From assembly GCF_009176725.1 (NCBI RefSeq), contig NZ_AP020337.1, positions 2,480,001 to 2,544,000 of the forward strand: 64,000 nt of DNA. The letters run 5' to 3'. This stretch comes from Pseudomonas sp. KUIN-1. GTDB taxonomy: Bacteria; Pseudomonadota; Gammaproteobacteria; Pseudomonadales; Pseudomonadaceae. The notes beneath the pieces are model-generated. The model did no database searches, was not told the origin of the DNA, and saw nothing but the letters and a program-made list of their open reading frames with translations. The stretch's first letter is position 1; each line of letters starts with the position of its first letter. The translations under genes and the position numbers were made by a program. Shown one piece after another: positions 37,957 to 47,322 of the stretch.

Positions 37957-38819
37957 CGGAACACCACCGTTCGATCCGTGTTGAGAAACACGCGGTGCTC
38001 CAGGTGATATTTGACGGCCCGCGACAGCGCGATGGTTTCGTTATTGCGTCCCGCCGCGACCAGGTCGGCCGGCAGGTAGACGTGATCGACGCGCTGCACT
38101 TCCTGCTCGATGATCGGACCTTCGTCCAGGTCGCTGGTGACGTAATGCGCGGTGGCGCCGATCAGCTTCACGCCGCGCTCGTAAGCCTGGTGGTAGGGCT
38201 TGGCACCCTTGAAACCCGGCAGAAACGAGTGATGGATATTGATCGCCCGACCCGCCAGTTGCTGGCACAGGTCGTCGGAGAGAATCTGCATGTAGCGGGC
38301 CAGCACCACCAGCTCGGTGCCGGTTTCATCGACCACCTTCATCAGCGCGGCTTCCTGCGCAGCCTTGGTTTCCCTGGTCACGGGCAGGTAAATGAAACGA
38401 ATGCCCTCGCGTTCGGCCATCGGTCGCAAATCCAGGTGATTGGAGACGATGGCGGTGATGGTCATGTCCATTTCGCCCTTGTGGTAGCGGTACAGCAGGT
38501 CGGTCAGGCAGTGATCGAACTTGCTGACCATCAGCAGCACACGCATCGGCCGGCGCGTGTCATGCAGCTCCCACTGCATGGCAAAGTCGCTGGCCACGGC
38601 ATCGAAGCCAGCTTTCAACTGCTGGATGTCGCCCTCATGACCATCGTTGAAACGAAACACGGCGCGCATGAAAAAGGTGCCGCTGTACTCATCGTCGAAC
38701 TGGGCCATTTCACCGATGTAGCAGCTGTTGCCAGCCAGGTAGGAAGTCACCGCCGCGACAATGCCGGAGGTCGCCGGGCAGCTGATCTTCAGGATGAAAT
38801 GGTTCTTCTCGTGTTGCAT
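37953..38819 (-). CDS. purU: Formyltetrahydrofolate deformylase
   Basis: Hydrolyses 10-formyl-THF to formate and THF, releasing the one-carbon unit and regenerating folate. An N-terminal ACT domain (about 6-90) and a C-terminal formyltransferase domain are present, with catalytic Asn-His ([20 protein letters not shown]) and Asp in SDLDEGP; 288 residues. It is the first gene of the sox run and overlaps folD by four bases. About 295 bases upstream have no gene, are partly AT-rich, and should contain the operon promoter. Confidence 0.95.
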   Translation of the reverse strand: MQHEKNHFILKISCPATSGIVAAVTSYLAGNSCYIGEMAQFDDEYSGTFFMRAVFRFNDGHEGDIQQLKAGFDAVASDFAMQWELHDTRRPMRVLLMVSKFDHCLTDLLYRYHKGEMDMTITAIVSNHLDLRPMAEREGIRFIYLPVTRETKAAQEAALMKVVDETGTELVVLARYMQILSDDLCQQLAGRAINIHHSFLPGFKGAKPYHQAYERGVKLIGATAHYVTSDLDEGPIIEQEVQRVDHVYLPADLVAAGRNNETIALSRAVKYHLEHRVFLNTDRTVVFR

Positions 38820-39114
38820 GGCGTGTCCTCTGAAGGGTGGCGGCAGTTCGGCGCAGGGCGAAAAAGGTCAGATGCAGAGGTTTTTCGTCGACGAATAAAA
38901 TTCTCTACAGGAATTTAATATTCTTGAAGGCTGTTTTATAGGCGAAAGGAAATCCAGCGTCCAGAGGTTTCTGGAAACTTTGTTTACTAAAGGGAATATT
39001 GCGGGTTTCTGGGGGGCGCGCGGCGTTGCCAGATTTTACTGTGCTGGCAAGCTGCTATTCCGGCGGAGCATTGCGCCCGCTGGAAATATTCAGGGCCCGG
39101 TCGATGCGTGACGC

Positions 39115-39570
39115 CTATTTCATCCCGATCAGGCCCTTGGCCTGGCTACGGCTGTCGGAGTCCATATTATTGGACGACATCGCGTTATTCAGCGCGCTCG
39201 TGGCTTGGGACAACGCTGATTGCATGCTTCTGATGGTGGAGGTCAAAAGCTCTCTCTGCCGTTTCCTCTCATCTTCCGACAGGGTCTTGTCGTTCAGCAG
39301 TTCCATCAATTCCTGGTTCTTTTCAGCGATCTGATCCTGAAGCTTGCGGATGTTTTTCAAGACTTCCTTGACGTCCTCAGGCAGGCCGGACTGATCGATG
39401 TCTGCGTTCTTTTCACTTTCGAGTTTTTCCTGGCCTTCATTCGAGATCTGAACCTTAACAGCTGAAGGTGTGACACTTGACACTGCGGAGCTTTCTGTCA
39501 CCGAAGCTGGCGTTGAGGTCACGACCTGAATATTCATGATCGGGGTGGTGTCGAAAGGCGTGATTTTCAT
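39115..39570 (-). CDS. FlxA-like coiled-coil protein
   Basis: 151 residues: a Ser/Thr/Val-rich N-terminal third and a long coiled coil (about 65-135, KNIRKLQDQIAEKNQELMEL). The organisation resembles FlxA-like proteins, small coiled-coil proteins of unknown role found in enterics and Pseudomonas. No signal peptide. It stands alone on the minus strand. Assignment to the family is by look only. Confidence 0.6.
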   Translation of the reverse strand: MKITPFDTTPIMNIQVVTSTPASVTESSAVSSVTPSAVKVQISNEGQEKLESEKNADIDQSGLPEDVKEVLKNIRKLQDQIAEKNQELMELLNDKTLSEDERKRQRELLTSTIRSMQSALSQATSALNNAMSSNNMDSDSRSQAKGLIGMK

Positions 39571-39750
39571 TGAGGTTCCGGTCCCGGAGCATTTGTGGAG
39601 TCTTGTTTAATACGCCTATCGGCCCGCAACAGCGGGGCCTTTAGCTTGATGTATCTATTTTGTACAAAATTGTATATTCGCGCACGCATCCCATGGTCAG
39701 GCTCTTGGGGAATGGTCTGTACACCTCGACTGGACGGGTTCGTTGATTGA

Positions 39751-39942
39751 GCCCGACTGCCTGACCAAGGCGTCGACCTTGTTTGCTATGACTTGACCGA
39801 ACTCGGCCACTCATTGAAACCGCAGCTGGAAATGCTGTCCGCATGGGCAAGCAATAACAGACAGGCAATCGAGCAGGCACGCGCAAGGTTCGATCAGCAA
39901 AGTTCTCCGGCAACGTCGGCCGAAGATACTTTGCGTACCTGA
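39751..39942 (+). pseudogene. C-terminal remnant of an HxlR-family regulator
   Basis: A plus-strand frame reads VCYDLTELGHSLKPQLEML and continues to a stop at 39942. This is the wing and last helix of HxlR-type winged-helix regulators (usually YSLTELGRSL..L). Upstream in frame is a TGA at 39748, and no start or helix-turn-helix is found, so only about 60 codons of the end remain. The region 39571-39750 holds nothing else recognisable. Confidence 0.55.
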
Positions 39943-39969
39943 ATAGAAGCAATTTGCTACTGCGCGTCA

Positions 39970-40698
39970 TCAGTCATGATGCGCCTCACCGACAAACGTC
40001 AGCGAGGTAAACAAGCCGCGTTCGGCGATGTCGGCGTTGTCCTTGACTGGCAGCGTGACTTCGGCGGCGATGATGTTCAGCCCCTCGTTACGCACGATGA
40101 CGCTGGCCAGACCCTGTGCATCGGTTTCAGCGCTGACGACGTCCGGTACGCTGCGGTAATCGCCGATCAGTTTGATACCGGCGGCGGGTTTGCCGTCGAT
40201 CAGTACGCGCACCGGCAGTGGTTTGCCTGCGCCGACTTTCAAGGGATCGGTCTGCGGCACGATCACGAAATTCAGTTTGTTGAACGCTGGCAGGTGCGCG
40301 CCTTCGGCGTAAATCGCCACGCTGTATTTGAAGGTGTGGATGGAGTCGGTGCCATTGGGTACTTTGCTGCGGCCCTCATTGATCCATTTCTTTTCGGCGT
40401 CGCGCGTCCACATGCCGTTATCCAGCGCAACGCTCATGACCGCAGGCGGCTTGAGCGGCACCAGACGCGCGTGGTCGTCAAGGCGTTGTACCGTCACCGG
40501 GATCATTTTGCCCTGCAGGTCGTAGGCCCACGCGCCGCTGACTTTCTGCGCCTTGAAGGCGTTGTCTTCGGCGCCATGACCGTAGACCACTTCGATATTG
40601 CCGCGACGCTGTTCGGTCCACAGACCGTGCGCATTGACGTGACTGGTGAACAGAGCGCCGAGCAGGCTCAGGGCCAGGAAAGGTTTGCTTGAAAGCAT
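39970..40698 (-). CDS. DUF4198-family periplasmic protein
   Basis: Exported protein with a signal peptide ending at VNA-HGLW (about residue 23 from the ATG at 40698), followed by two beta-sandwich-like domains. DUF4198 proteins are often encoded beside metal or cobalt/nickel uptake genes. It lies 53 bases after the TonB-dependent receptor gene on the same strand, so it is probably its partner in uptake. The start at 40698 is chosen over an upstream start because it directly precedes the signal peptide. 242 residues. Confidence 0.85.
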   Translation of the reverse strand: MLSSKPFLALSLLGALFTSHVNAHGLWTEQRRGNIEVVYGHGAEDNAFKAQKVSGAWAYDLQGKMIPVTVQRLDDHARLVPLKPPAVMSVALDNGMWTRDAEKKWINEGRSKVPNGTDSIHTFKYSVAIYAEGAHLPAFNKLNFVIVPQTDPLKVGAGKPLPVRVLIDGKPAAGIKLIGDYRSVPDVVSAETDAQGLASVIVRNEGLNIIAAEVTLPVKDNADIAERGLFTSLTFVGEAHHD

Positions 40699-40751
40699 GA
40701 TGCGTCCTTGTTGTTGTGAGCGGAGGTGTATTGGACCGGGTCTCATGGGCG

Positions 40752-42863
40752 TCAGAGGCTGAGGGTCAGGCTGACCGTAACGTTGCGCGGTTCGCCAGGC
40801 GCGACCCAGTAGTTGCTGTAGGAGCGCTCGTAGTATTTTTCATCGAAAATGTTGTTCAGGTTCAAACCCACCGTGACGTTGTCGCTGGCTTTGTAATGCG
40901 CCAGCAGGTCTACGGTCTGGTAGGCCGGCAACTCGAAGTCAGCGCCCGACTGCCCCGAGCGGTCGCCGACGTAGGTGTACGCCGCGCCCACGTCCGAGCC
41001 GCGCAACGCGCCTTCCTGGAACTCATAGACGCCCAGCAGGCTGCCGCTGTGTTTGGCGACACCGAGGATGCGACTGCCCGTGGGGATGCTCTGGTCGCCC
41101 TTGGTCACTTCGGCGTCGATGTAGGCGAAGGCACCGATGAGCCGAACGGCTTCGCTGACCTGCCCGGTAAATTGCACGTCGAAGCCCTGGCTGCGAGCCT
41201 TGCCCACCGCGCGATTGGTGTCGGTGCCGGGGTCCAGGGCCAGAACGTTTTCCTTTTCGATATGAAAGGCGGCGAGGGTCGTGCTCAGGCGATGGTCGAA
41301 CAGTTCGCTTTTGATTCCGACTTCGTAGCCGACGCCTTCTTCCGGGTCGAAGGTTTTGCCGGCGGCGTCCAGGCCATTGTTGGGCTTGAACGAGGTGGAG
41401 GCATTGGCGAACAGGCCGACCTGCGGTGTGAGTTGATAAAGCAACCCGGCGCGTTGAGTGAAAGCGTCCTGGCGCTGCCCGGAAGTGGCGTTGGTGGTGA
41501 AGTCATCGACCTGCTGATCGAAGTGCTCGTAGCGTGCCCCGATCATGCCGCGCAGCTTGTCGGTAAAGACAATCTGGTCCTGCAGGTTCAGCGCGCGGCT
41601 TTCGACATGCTCGTAAAAATCAGTACCGGAGCGTGCGCCAGCGGGTTTCGGCTGGCCGTAGACCGGGTTGTAGATGTCGATGGCGTAGGGGCTGCCGGCG
41701 ATGGTCGTGACGCGTTCGTTCTTGCGATAGTTCTCGTACTCGGTGCCGATCAGCACCTCGTGCTCGACGCCCAGGCCGTCGAAACGGCCGCGCAACTCCA
41801 ACTGGGTGATGCTGTCATGCCAGTTGTTGTCGCGCTCACGGTAACGGCGATTGACCGTGTGCCCGTCGGCATTCAGCGGACGCGCCTCGCTGGCAAAACC
41901 CGACATCTCGCCCTGTTTGTAATGGCTGGCCAGACGCAGCGACCACACATCGTTGAGCTGGTGGTCCAGGGCGAACTGCACCATGTTGTTGTCATTATCG
42001 ATGTCATCGTCCGGCTCGCCGAGGAAGGTCGAACGCGACACGCCACTCCACTTGTTGTTGGGGGCGACCACGCCTCGGTCGAACGTCGATGTGTGGCGCA
42101 CGAACTCGGTTTCCAGCAGCAGACGGGTGTCAGGGTTCAATTGCCAGCTGAAGGACGGGGCGACAAACACCCGTTTGCTCTCTACATGGTCACGAAAGCT
42201 GTTGTTGTCTTCGACGGCCAGATTGACCCGCGAAAGCAGATTGCCTTCTTCATCCAGCGGCGTGTTGACGTCCAGCGCGGTGCGATAACGATCCCAGCTG
42301 CCTGCGCTGGTCTGCAAGGTGGTAAAGGCTTCGGGCTGGGGTTTTTTGCTGACGATGTTGACCGTGCCGCCCGGATCGCCACGCCCGTACAGGCTGGCGG
42401 CGGGGCCTTTGAGCACTTCGATACGTTCGATATTTGCGGCATCCGGCGTGGCTGGGTAACCGCGGTTGGCGCTGAAGCCGTCCTTGTAGAACTCGGACGT
42501 GGTGAAGCCGCGGATGCTGTACTCGTAAAGTGTCAGGCCACCGAAGTTATTCTGCTTGGATACGCCGCCGGCAAAATCCAGCGCGCGCTCGACATTGTTG
42601 CTGCCAAGGTCCTTGAGCACTGAGGCAGGTACCACGCTGATCGACTGCGGGATATCCGCGATGGCGGTGTCGGTCTTGGTGGCCGTGGCCGAGCGGGTGG
42701 CGCGATAGCCCTGGGCCGGGCTGGTCGCCGTCTCGTACTGATAGTCGGAAGTGACGTTGACGCTTTCCAGTTCAATGGTCTGCGGCTGTTCCTGCCCATA
42801 GCTGTTGCTGCCCAATACCCCGATTGCCAAGCCTGCCAGAGACGCGATTCTACGAGACGACAT
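40752..42863 (-). CDS. TonB-dependent siderophore receptor
   Basis: Outer-membrane gated channel of about 703 residues for an iron chelate or similar ligand. A signal peptide (MSSRRIASLAGLAIGVLGS), a plug domain with the RIEVLKGPAASLYG motif, and a 22-strand barrel ending in VTVSLTLSL are visible. The C-terminal NIFDEKYYERSYSNYWVAPGEPRN is typical of ferrichrome/ferrioxamine-type receptors. The ATG at 42863 has AGGAAG eight bases upstream. No FecI/FecR-type genes are adjacent, and the N-terminus lacks a signalling domain. Confidence 0.93.
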   Translation of the reverse strand: MSSRRIASLAGLAIGVLGSNSYGQEQPQTIELESVNVTSDYQYETATSPAQGYRATRSATATKTDTAIADIPQSISVVPASVLKDLGSNNVERALDFAGGVSKQNNFGGLTLYEYSIRGFTTSEFYKDGFSANRGYPATPDAANIERIEVLKGPAASLYGRGDPGGTVNIVSKKPQPEAFTTLQTSAGSWDRYRTALDVNTPLDEEGNLLSRVNLAVEDNNSFRDHVESKRVFVAPSFSWQLNPDTRLLLETEFVRHTSTFDRGVVAPNNKWSGVSRSTFLGEPDDDIDNDNNMVQFALDHQLNDVWSLRLASHYKQGEMSGFASEARPLNADGHTVNRRYRERDNNWHDSITQLELRGRFDGLGVEHEVLIGTEYENYRKNERVTTIAGSPYAIDIYNPVYGQPKPAGARSGTDFYEHVESRALNLQDQIVFTDKLRGMIGARYEHFDQQVDDFTTNATSGQRQDAFTQRAGLLYQLTPQVGLFANASTSFKPNNGLDAAGKTFDPEEGVGYEVGIKSELFDHRLSTTLAAFHIEKENVLALDPGTDTNRAVGKARSQGFDVQFTGQVSEAVRLIGAFAYIDAEVTKGDQSIPTGSRILGVAKHSGSLLGVYEFQEGALRGSDVGAAYTYVGDRSGQSGADFELPAYQTVDLLAHYKASDNVTVGLNLNNIFDEKYYERSYSNYWVAPGEPRNVTVSLTLSL

Positions 42864-42903
42864 GTGAGACTTCCTGATAGTAATGGATACAATATAACAT
42901 CTC

Positions 42904-42922
42904 CGTTGAGAATTATTGCTGT
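42904..42922 (-). promoter_or_regulatory. Possible Fur box upstream of the TonB receptor
   Basis: The minus strand around 42922-42904 reads close to GCAATAATTCTCAAC, part of the palindromic Fur consensus (GATAATGATAATCATTATC). It is about 40-60 bases before the ATG. The match is partial, so this is tentative. Confidence 0.35.
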
Positions 42923-43050
42923 TTGTTGAGGGGAGATGTAACCGTCGCATCTATCAGCAGGCGTCCCGGGCTTGAGGACCAGGATTCAAGTGGTGGGAAT
43001 AGGGATAACGCGTGAGGTCCATCTCCGTTGAGGAAATGGACCTTGCTCAC

Positions 43051-44352
43051 TCACGCCAGCAACTCCGTCCCTAGCTGAAACGCCACCCACAACGCCAGTC
43101 CTGTGGCGAAGGTCAGCGCGATGTTTTCGAACCAGTTGTTGCGGTATTCCTTGCTCAACAGTGACTTCTGATTGGACATGATCAGCAGCCCCAGCGAGAT
43201 GACGGGCAATCCGATGATATTCAGCGCGTTGACGCCCAGCGTCAGGGTCACGAAGTCCGGCATGCCGGGCAGCGACCAGATCAGCGGGGTGACCAGAATG
43301 AACAGCATGAACCACCGGTGCATCGGGTCGTTGTGGAACACTTTGCCGTAGCGTTCGCGGCGCTTGGGCTGGATGTGCTGGAAAGCATCGGTGATCAGCA
43401 TCGGAAAGGCTGTGGTCTTGCCGGAAATACTGGCAAACAGCGTAGCGAACACGCCGATGAAGAAGATGTACCAACCCAGCGGGCCGAAAAAGATTTCCAG
43501 GGCCTTGCCCAGGTCCGCCAGGGTGTTGACCTGAATACCGTTGGGCCGCAGGATTTCGACGCCCACCACCCAGATGGCCAGGTTGATGACGATGCCGACG
43601 ATCACCGCGAACAGCAGATCGTTGCGCTGGATGCGCTTGTGCTCCGGGCCGGTCCAGCCTTTTTCACGCATCACGTAAGGGTGGACGAAGTTAGCGATCG
43701 ACCCGGCTACGGCACCGATCACCGAGACCGCCACCAGCAGTGCGCCGTGCACGCCCTCATCAGGCGGAATGCTGAAGCCGATGGTGCCCTTGATGATGCC
43801 GGTGACGTCGGGCCCGGACATGATCGCCAGGGTCAGAAACGCCAGGGTCATGATCGCCAGCAGCACCTTCATCACGCCTTCGATCATTGCGTAGATATTG
43901 CGGCCCACCAACAGCCACACGGCAATTACCACTGCGACGGAGCAGAGCAGTGGCTGGTCGATGTGCAGCAGCATGGCAAGTGCCTCGCCGGCGCCCTTGA
44001 TCATGTAGGCGTTGATCAAATGCCCCATGAGCAATGCGTAGCCAAGCATGAACCAGGCGAACAGCGGGTGCAGTTGCGCGTAACCCTGGAGGATGGTCAT
44101 GCCCTGGTTATTGCAGAGCTGGAAGCGGGCGATGATGTTGACGATCAGAAACCTGAGCAACAGCGAAATCGCCAGTACCCACATCATGGCGTAGCCGTAA
44201 CTGGCGCCTGCCACCGATGAGGTGATCAGATCGCCCGCGCCCAGCCAGGACAGCACGGCGATGATGCCGGGCCCCAATAATTTTGCAAATTTCTTGAGAC
44301 GAGGTTCGGCTACTGGCGTGGCCGTTTCTTTGAGAGACGGGGTAAGCGGCAT
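43051..44352 (-). CDS. Divergent NRAMP-superfamily transporter
   Basis: Inner-membrane protein of 433 residues with about eleven membrane segments, alignable to NRAMP/MntH transporters (GPG start of TM1, GAV of TM6). The metal-site motifs are changed: TM1 DPGN is GAGD (residues 38-41) and TM6 MPHN is replaced by GSIA in GAVAGSIANFVHP. It is therefore unlikely to carry Mn or Fe in the classical way, and may move Mg, another cation or an organic solute. It lies between the TonB operon and a divergent nitrilase-family gene. Confidence 0.82.
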   Translation of the reverse strand: MPLTPSLKETATPVAEPRLKKFAKLLGPGIIAVLSWLGAGDLITSSVAGASYGYAMMWVLAISLLLRFLIVNIIARFQLCNNQGMTILQGYAQLHPLFAWFMLGYALLMGHLINAYMIKGAGEALAMLLHIDQPLLCSVAVVIAVWLLVGRNIYAMIEGVMKVLLAIMTLAFLTLAIMSGPDVTGIIKGTIGFSIPPDEGVHGALLVAVSVIGAVAGSIANFVHPYVMREKGWTGPEHKRIQRNDLLFAVIVGIVINLAIWVVGVEILRPNGIQVNTLADLGKALEIFFGPLGWYIFFIGVFATLFASISGKTTAFPMLITDAFQHIQPKRRERYGKVFHNDPMHRWFMLFILVTPLIWSLPGMPDFVTLTLGVNALNIIGLPVISLGLLIMSNQKSLLSKEYRNNWFENIALTFATGLALWVAFQLGTELLA

Positions 44353-44512
44353 GCGGTGAATCTCCGTTTTTTATTGTAATGAGATGTCAGTCACTGCCAG
44401 ACAAGATAAGACGTCGTACAACATGGGTCGTTGGTAAAAATGTAACTATGTGTGAACCGGCTGTGATGCAGGCTAAGCTCGCGTCTGCCAACCCCGTTTA
44501 TCTGGAGAGCTC

Positions 44513-45262
44513 ATGACGTTTCCAATACTCGCCGCTGCTCAATTCTGTTCTGCACGGGGAGATATCGAAAGCAATCTCTCCGGGCATCTGGCGTTTATGC
44601 AGCGGGCAGCTGAACTGGGCGCCCGTTATCTGCTGTTTCCCGAGTTGTCACTCACAGGCTACGAGCCGGATCTGGCTCGCGAGTTGGCTTTGCTTCCAGG
44701 CGATGCGCGTCTGGCGCCGCTCGTGGCACTGGCTAAAAAATGGCGACTGACGACCACCCTTGGCGTGCCGCTCAGGGGGCCGGACGACAGCGTGCTGATT
44801 GGCGCACTGACCTTCACCGCTCGGGGCGATGTCATCGCCTACGCCAAGCAATATCTGCATCCCGGCGAAGACGTCGTGTTCAGCGCCGGCAACGAGGACT
44901 GCTATCTGCCAGTTGACCAGCAGCGAATCGGTCTGTGCGTGTGTGCCGACTTCGCCCACGCCGAACACGCGCAGCGCATGGCGCAAGGCGCAGCCTGGGT
45001 GTACGCAGCCAGTGTGCTGATCTCGCCGGGAGGCTATGAATACGATGCCGGACTGCTTTCGGGGCATGCCCGCCGTCACTCGCTGCCGGTGTTGATAGCC
45101 AATCATGGCGGGCCGACCGGCGGCTGGCAGTCGGCGGGGCGCAGTGGTCTGTGGGACGAGGCAGGGCGCTGGGTTGGCGGGATGCAAGGTGAAGGAGGTG
45201 GTCTGGTAATCGCAACCCGCCAGCGCGAGGGCTGGCGGGTGAGGGCGGTTACGGTGGACTAA
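44513..45262 (+). CDS. Carbon-nitrogen hydrolase (nitrilase superfamily)
   Basis: Amidohydrolase of 249 residues with the Glu-Lys-Cys triad: Glu in FPELSLTGYEP, Lys in YAKQYLHPGED and Cys in LCVCADFAH. The family hydrolyses amides such as omega-amides of glutamine and asparagine or N-carbamoyl compounds; the substrate is not clear. Divergent from the NRAMP-like gene and ending six bases from the convergent MFS gene. Confidence 0.88.
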   Translation: MTFPILAAAQFCSARGDIESNLSGHLAFMQRAAELGARYLLFPELSLTGYEPDLARELALLPGDARLAPLVALAKKWRLTTTLGVPLRGPDDSVLIGALTFTARGDVIAYAKQYLHPGEDVVFSAGNEDCYLPVDQQRIGLCVCADFAHAEHAQRMAQGAAWVYAASVLISPGGYEYDAGLLSGHARRHSLPVLIANHGGPTGGWQSAGRSGLWDEAGRWVGGMQGEGGGLVIATRQREGWRVRAVTVD

Positions 45263-45268
45263 GGGTGG

Positions 45269-46522
45269 TCACGCGCCCACGGCATTGTCCGCTTTGAGCT
45301 CGGGCTCATTATGCGAGCGCGAAAGGGTCTCCGGCACGGCCAGCCACAACAGGCAGAACGCGACCGCTGCCACGCCGGCGAGGGTCAGAAATGCCGCGCT
45401 GTAACCTGCTGCATGCACAACAAAGCCCGCCAGGCTGTTGCTCAGCGCTGCACCCAGCCCGAATAGCGTGGACAGCGCACCCAGACTCACGTTGAAACGC
45501 CCGCTGCCTTGAGTGAGGTCCTTGACCATCAAGGGGAACAAGGCACCGAACAGGCCCGCGCCGATGCCGTCAAGCATCTGCACCGCCACCAGCCAATAGG
45601 GATCATCGGAGAGGGTGTAGAGCACACCGCGAATCGGCAAGAACAGAAAGCCGGCCAGCAACAGTGGCTTGCGCCCCCAGACATCCGCTTTCATGCCGAC
45701 CAGCAGCGCGGCCGGCACCATCACCAGTTGGGCCGCGACGATGCACGCCGAGGTCAGCGGTGTGGCCATCTGCATATTGATTTGCGACAGCTTCTGACTC
45801 ACCAGCGGCAGCATCGCCGCATTGGCCAAATGGAACAGCGCGCAGCAGATACCGAACATCAGCAGCGGTTTATTGCTCAACAGCGCAGAAAGGCCTGACG
45901 GTTGATGACCACTGACGTCGTGGCTGGCATCGAAACCCCGCGCCACGTCGTGATCGATGGCGTCTGCGGAAACGAAGCTGACCGCGACAATACTCGCCAG
46001 CGCCATGGCGGCCATCAGGTAGAACACCGCAATAGGTCCGAAGAGGTAGGCGAAGCCGCCAGCCAGCAGGGCTGCGCAGGCATTACCGGCGTGGTTGAAC
46101 GTTTCGTTGCGCCCGGTACGGCGGGTAAACGCTTTGGGCCCGGTGATGCCCAGGGAAATGGCCGCGATGGCCGGTGCAAATACCGAGGCCGCAATGCTGC
46201 TCAACGCCTGGGTCAGGGCGACAACGGAAAAAGACGAGGTGAAGGGCAGAATCAGGCAACTCAGCGTCACCAACAAGGCCGCCACACCGATCATGGCGCG
46301 CTTGTAGGGCGTGCGGTCGATCAGCGCCCCTGCAGGTGTCTGGGTCAGCAGCCCGGCAATGCCGGCAATGGTCATCACCACGCCGATGCTGGCCGGGTCC
46401 CATTTGTGCACCGCCAGCAGATAGATCGCCAGATACGGGCCCAGGCCATCGCGGACATCGGCAAGGAAGAAATTCAGGCTATCCAGTGAAAGGGTGTTGC
46501 GGCGATCTGCATGACTGACCAA
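45269..46522 (-). CDS. MFS transporter
   Basis: Twelve-segment major facilitator, about 417 residues, with the loop 2-3 motif GALIDRTPYKRA and loop 8-9 GMKADVWGRKP. The TTG at 46522 is preferred because AGGAG lies about nine bases upstream and the product (LVSHADRRNTLSLDSLNFF) starts just before TM1; the frame is open 30 codons further. The substrate is unknown; the FLADVRDGLGPY text near TM1 occurs in drug-resistance-type members. Confidence 0.85.
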   Translation of the reverse strand: MVSHADRRNTLSLDSLNFFLADVRDGLGPYLAIYLLAVHKWDPASIGVVMTIAGIAGLLTQTPAGALIDRTPYKRAMIGVAALLVTLSCLILPFTSSFSVVALTQALSSIAASVFAPAIAAISLGITGPKAFTRRTGRNETFNHAGNACAALLAGGFAYLFGPIAVFYLMAAMALASIVAVSFVSADAIDHDVARGFDASHDVSGHQPSGLSALLSNKPLLMFGICCALFHLANAAMLPLVSQKLSQINMQMATPLTSACIVAAQLVMVPAALLVGMKADVWGRKPLLLAGFLFLPIRGVLYTLSDDPYWLVAVQMLDGIGAGLFGALFPLMVKDLTQGSGRFNVSLGALSTLFGLGAALSNSLAGFVVHAAGYSAAFLTLAGVAAVAFCLLWLAVPETLSRSHNEPELKADNAVGA

Positions 46523-46627
46523 GAGTGAAGCTCCTGTAATTCGTCCGACTCCAGGCAACCGAGTCACGGGTAATACTGACCCGGACCATTTTAAAGAAGT
46601 TTCTGCACCCAAGATGAAATTTAGGCT

Positions 46628-46810
46628 TCAAATGCTCTTTTTCTGCAGGCTTTTCAGTCGCTGGGTCGCGCGTTGCACGGCAGCCATTTTTTCGGGCCGT
46701 TTCATGCGCTTCCACTTGCGAATATCGTCTTTGGTACGCCCGCAGCTCACGCACAGATCGCCGCTGAGCTGGCACACGGAAACGCACGGGTTTTCGATGT
46801 CCTTGGCCAT
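46628..46810 (-). CDS. DUF1289-family protein
   Basis: 60 residues beginning MAKDIENPCVSVC, with four cysteines in the CxxxC and CxxC pattern of DUF1289 (PCVSVCQLSGDLCVSCGRT), probably metal-binding, and a basic C-terminus. The longer frame upstream overlaps the preceding gene and is not needed. It starts two bases after the small gene at 46813. Confidence 0.85.
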   Translation of the reverse strand: MAKDIENPCVSVCQLSGDLCVSCGRTKDDIRKWKRMKRPEKMAAVQRATQRLKSLQKKSI

Positions 46811-46812
46811 GC

Positions 46813-47184
46813 TCAACCTCGGCTGGCGTATTTGCGTTTGATGCGCTGCTGCCAGTTGCCCGCGTTCTCGCGCAGGCACTGCTCTTCGCAGTCGACATGC
46901 ACATGCGCCGCTGCATTCGACAGGCTGACCTGGGCATCGTCAAGTGCCTCTACCGTGAGACCGATCATGCGCTCGTCCAACCCGCGCTGCAGCGCAGCGT
47001 TCTTGTCGGCCAGCGTATCAAACACCCACACCACCTGCAGGCTGGCCGGGAATGCTGCGTAATCGACTTCATGAGTCAGCCAGCAGAAACCGGGCATCTA
47101 GGCCTTGGCGGTCTCGCAGGCGTGCGTCAATGCGCTCACCAGACGCCGATCTGTCTGGGCCTGTTCGCGTTTGCTGGAGGGCAT
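46813..47184 (-). pseudogene. Small conserved gene split by an in-frame amber codon
   Basis: From an ATG at 47184 with AAGG seven bases upstream, 28 codons read MPSSKREQAQTDRRLVSALT to AKA, then TAG (47100-47098), then immediately ATG and 93 more codons in the same frame (PGFCWLTHEVDYAAFPASL to KYASRG). The two parts look like one 122-residue cytoplasmic protein interrupted by a single nonsense codon. The ATG after the stop has AAGG five bases before it, so the downstream 94-residue part may still be translated by reinitiation. Function is unknown. Confidence 0.6.
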
Positions 47185-47322
47185 GGTGGACCTTGGAGTG
47201 TAGAGGGAAAGATGGTAACGATACCTGATGCCAGTATTGCTCGCAGTACTGATCAACCACATACAACGGGGAATGGTGCCTGGCGTCGGTACCCGCCACG
47301 TGACGCGCCACAAACAAATGAA

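Noticed and set aside
39641..39970. 109-codon minus-strand frame
   Set aside because: It opposes the HxlR-like frame, which has a recognisable family motif; no start signal on the minus strand.
42898..43032. 13-base direct repeat CATCTCCGTTGAG at 42898 and 43020
   Set aside because: A short repeat flanking 120 bases without transposon features; it could be chance. The second copy also lies in a small hairpin.
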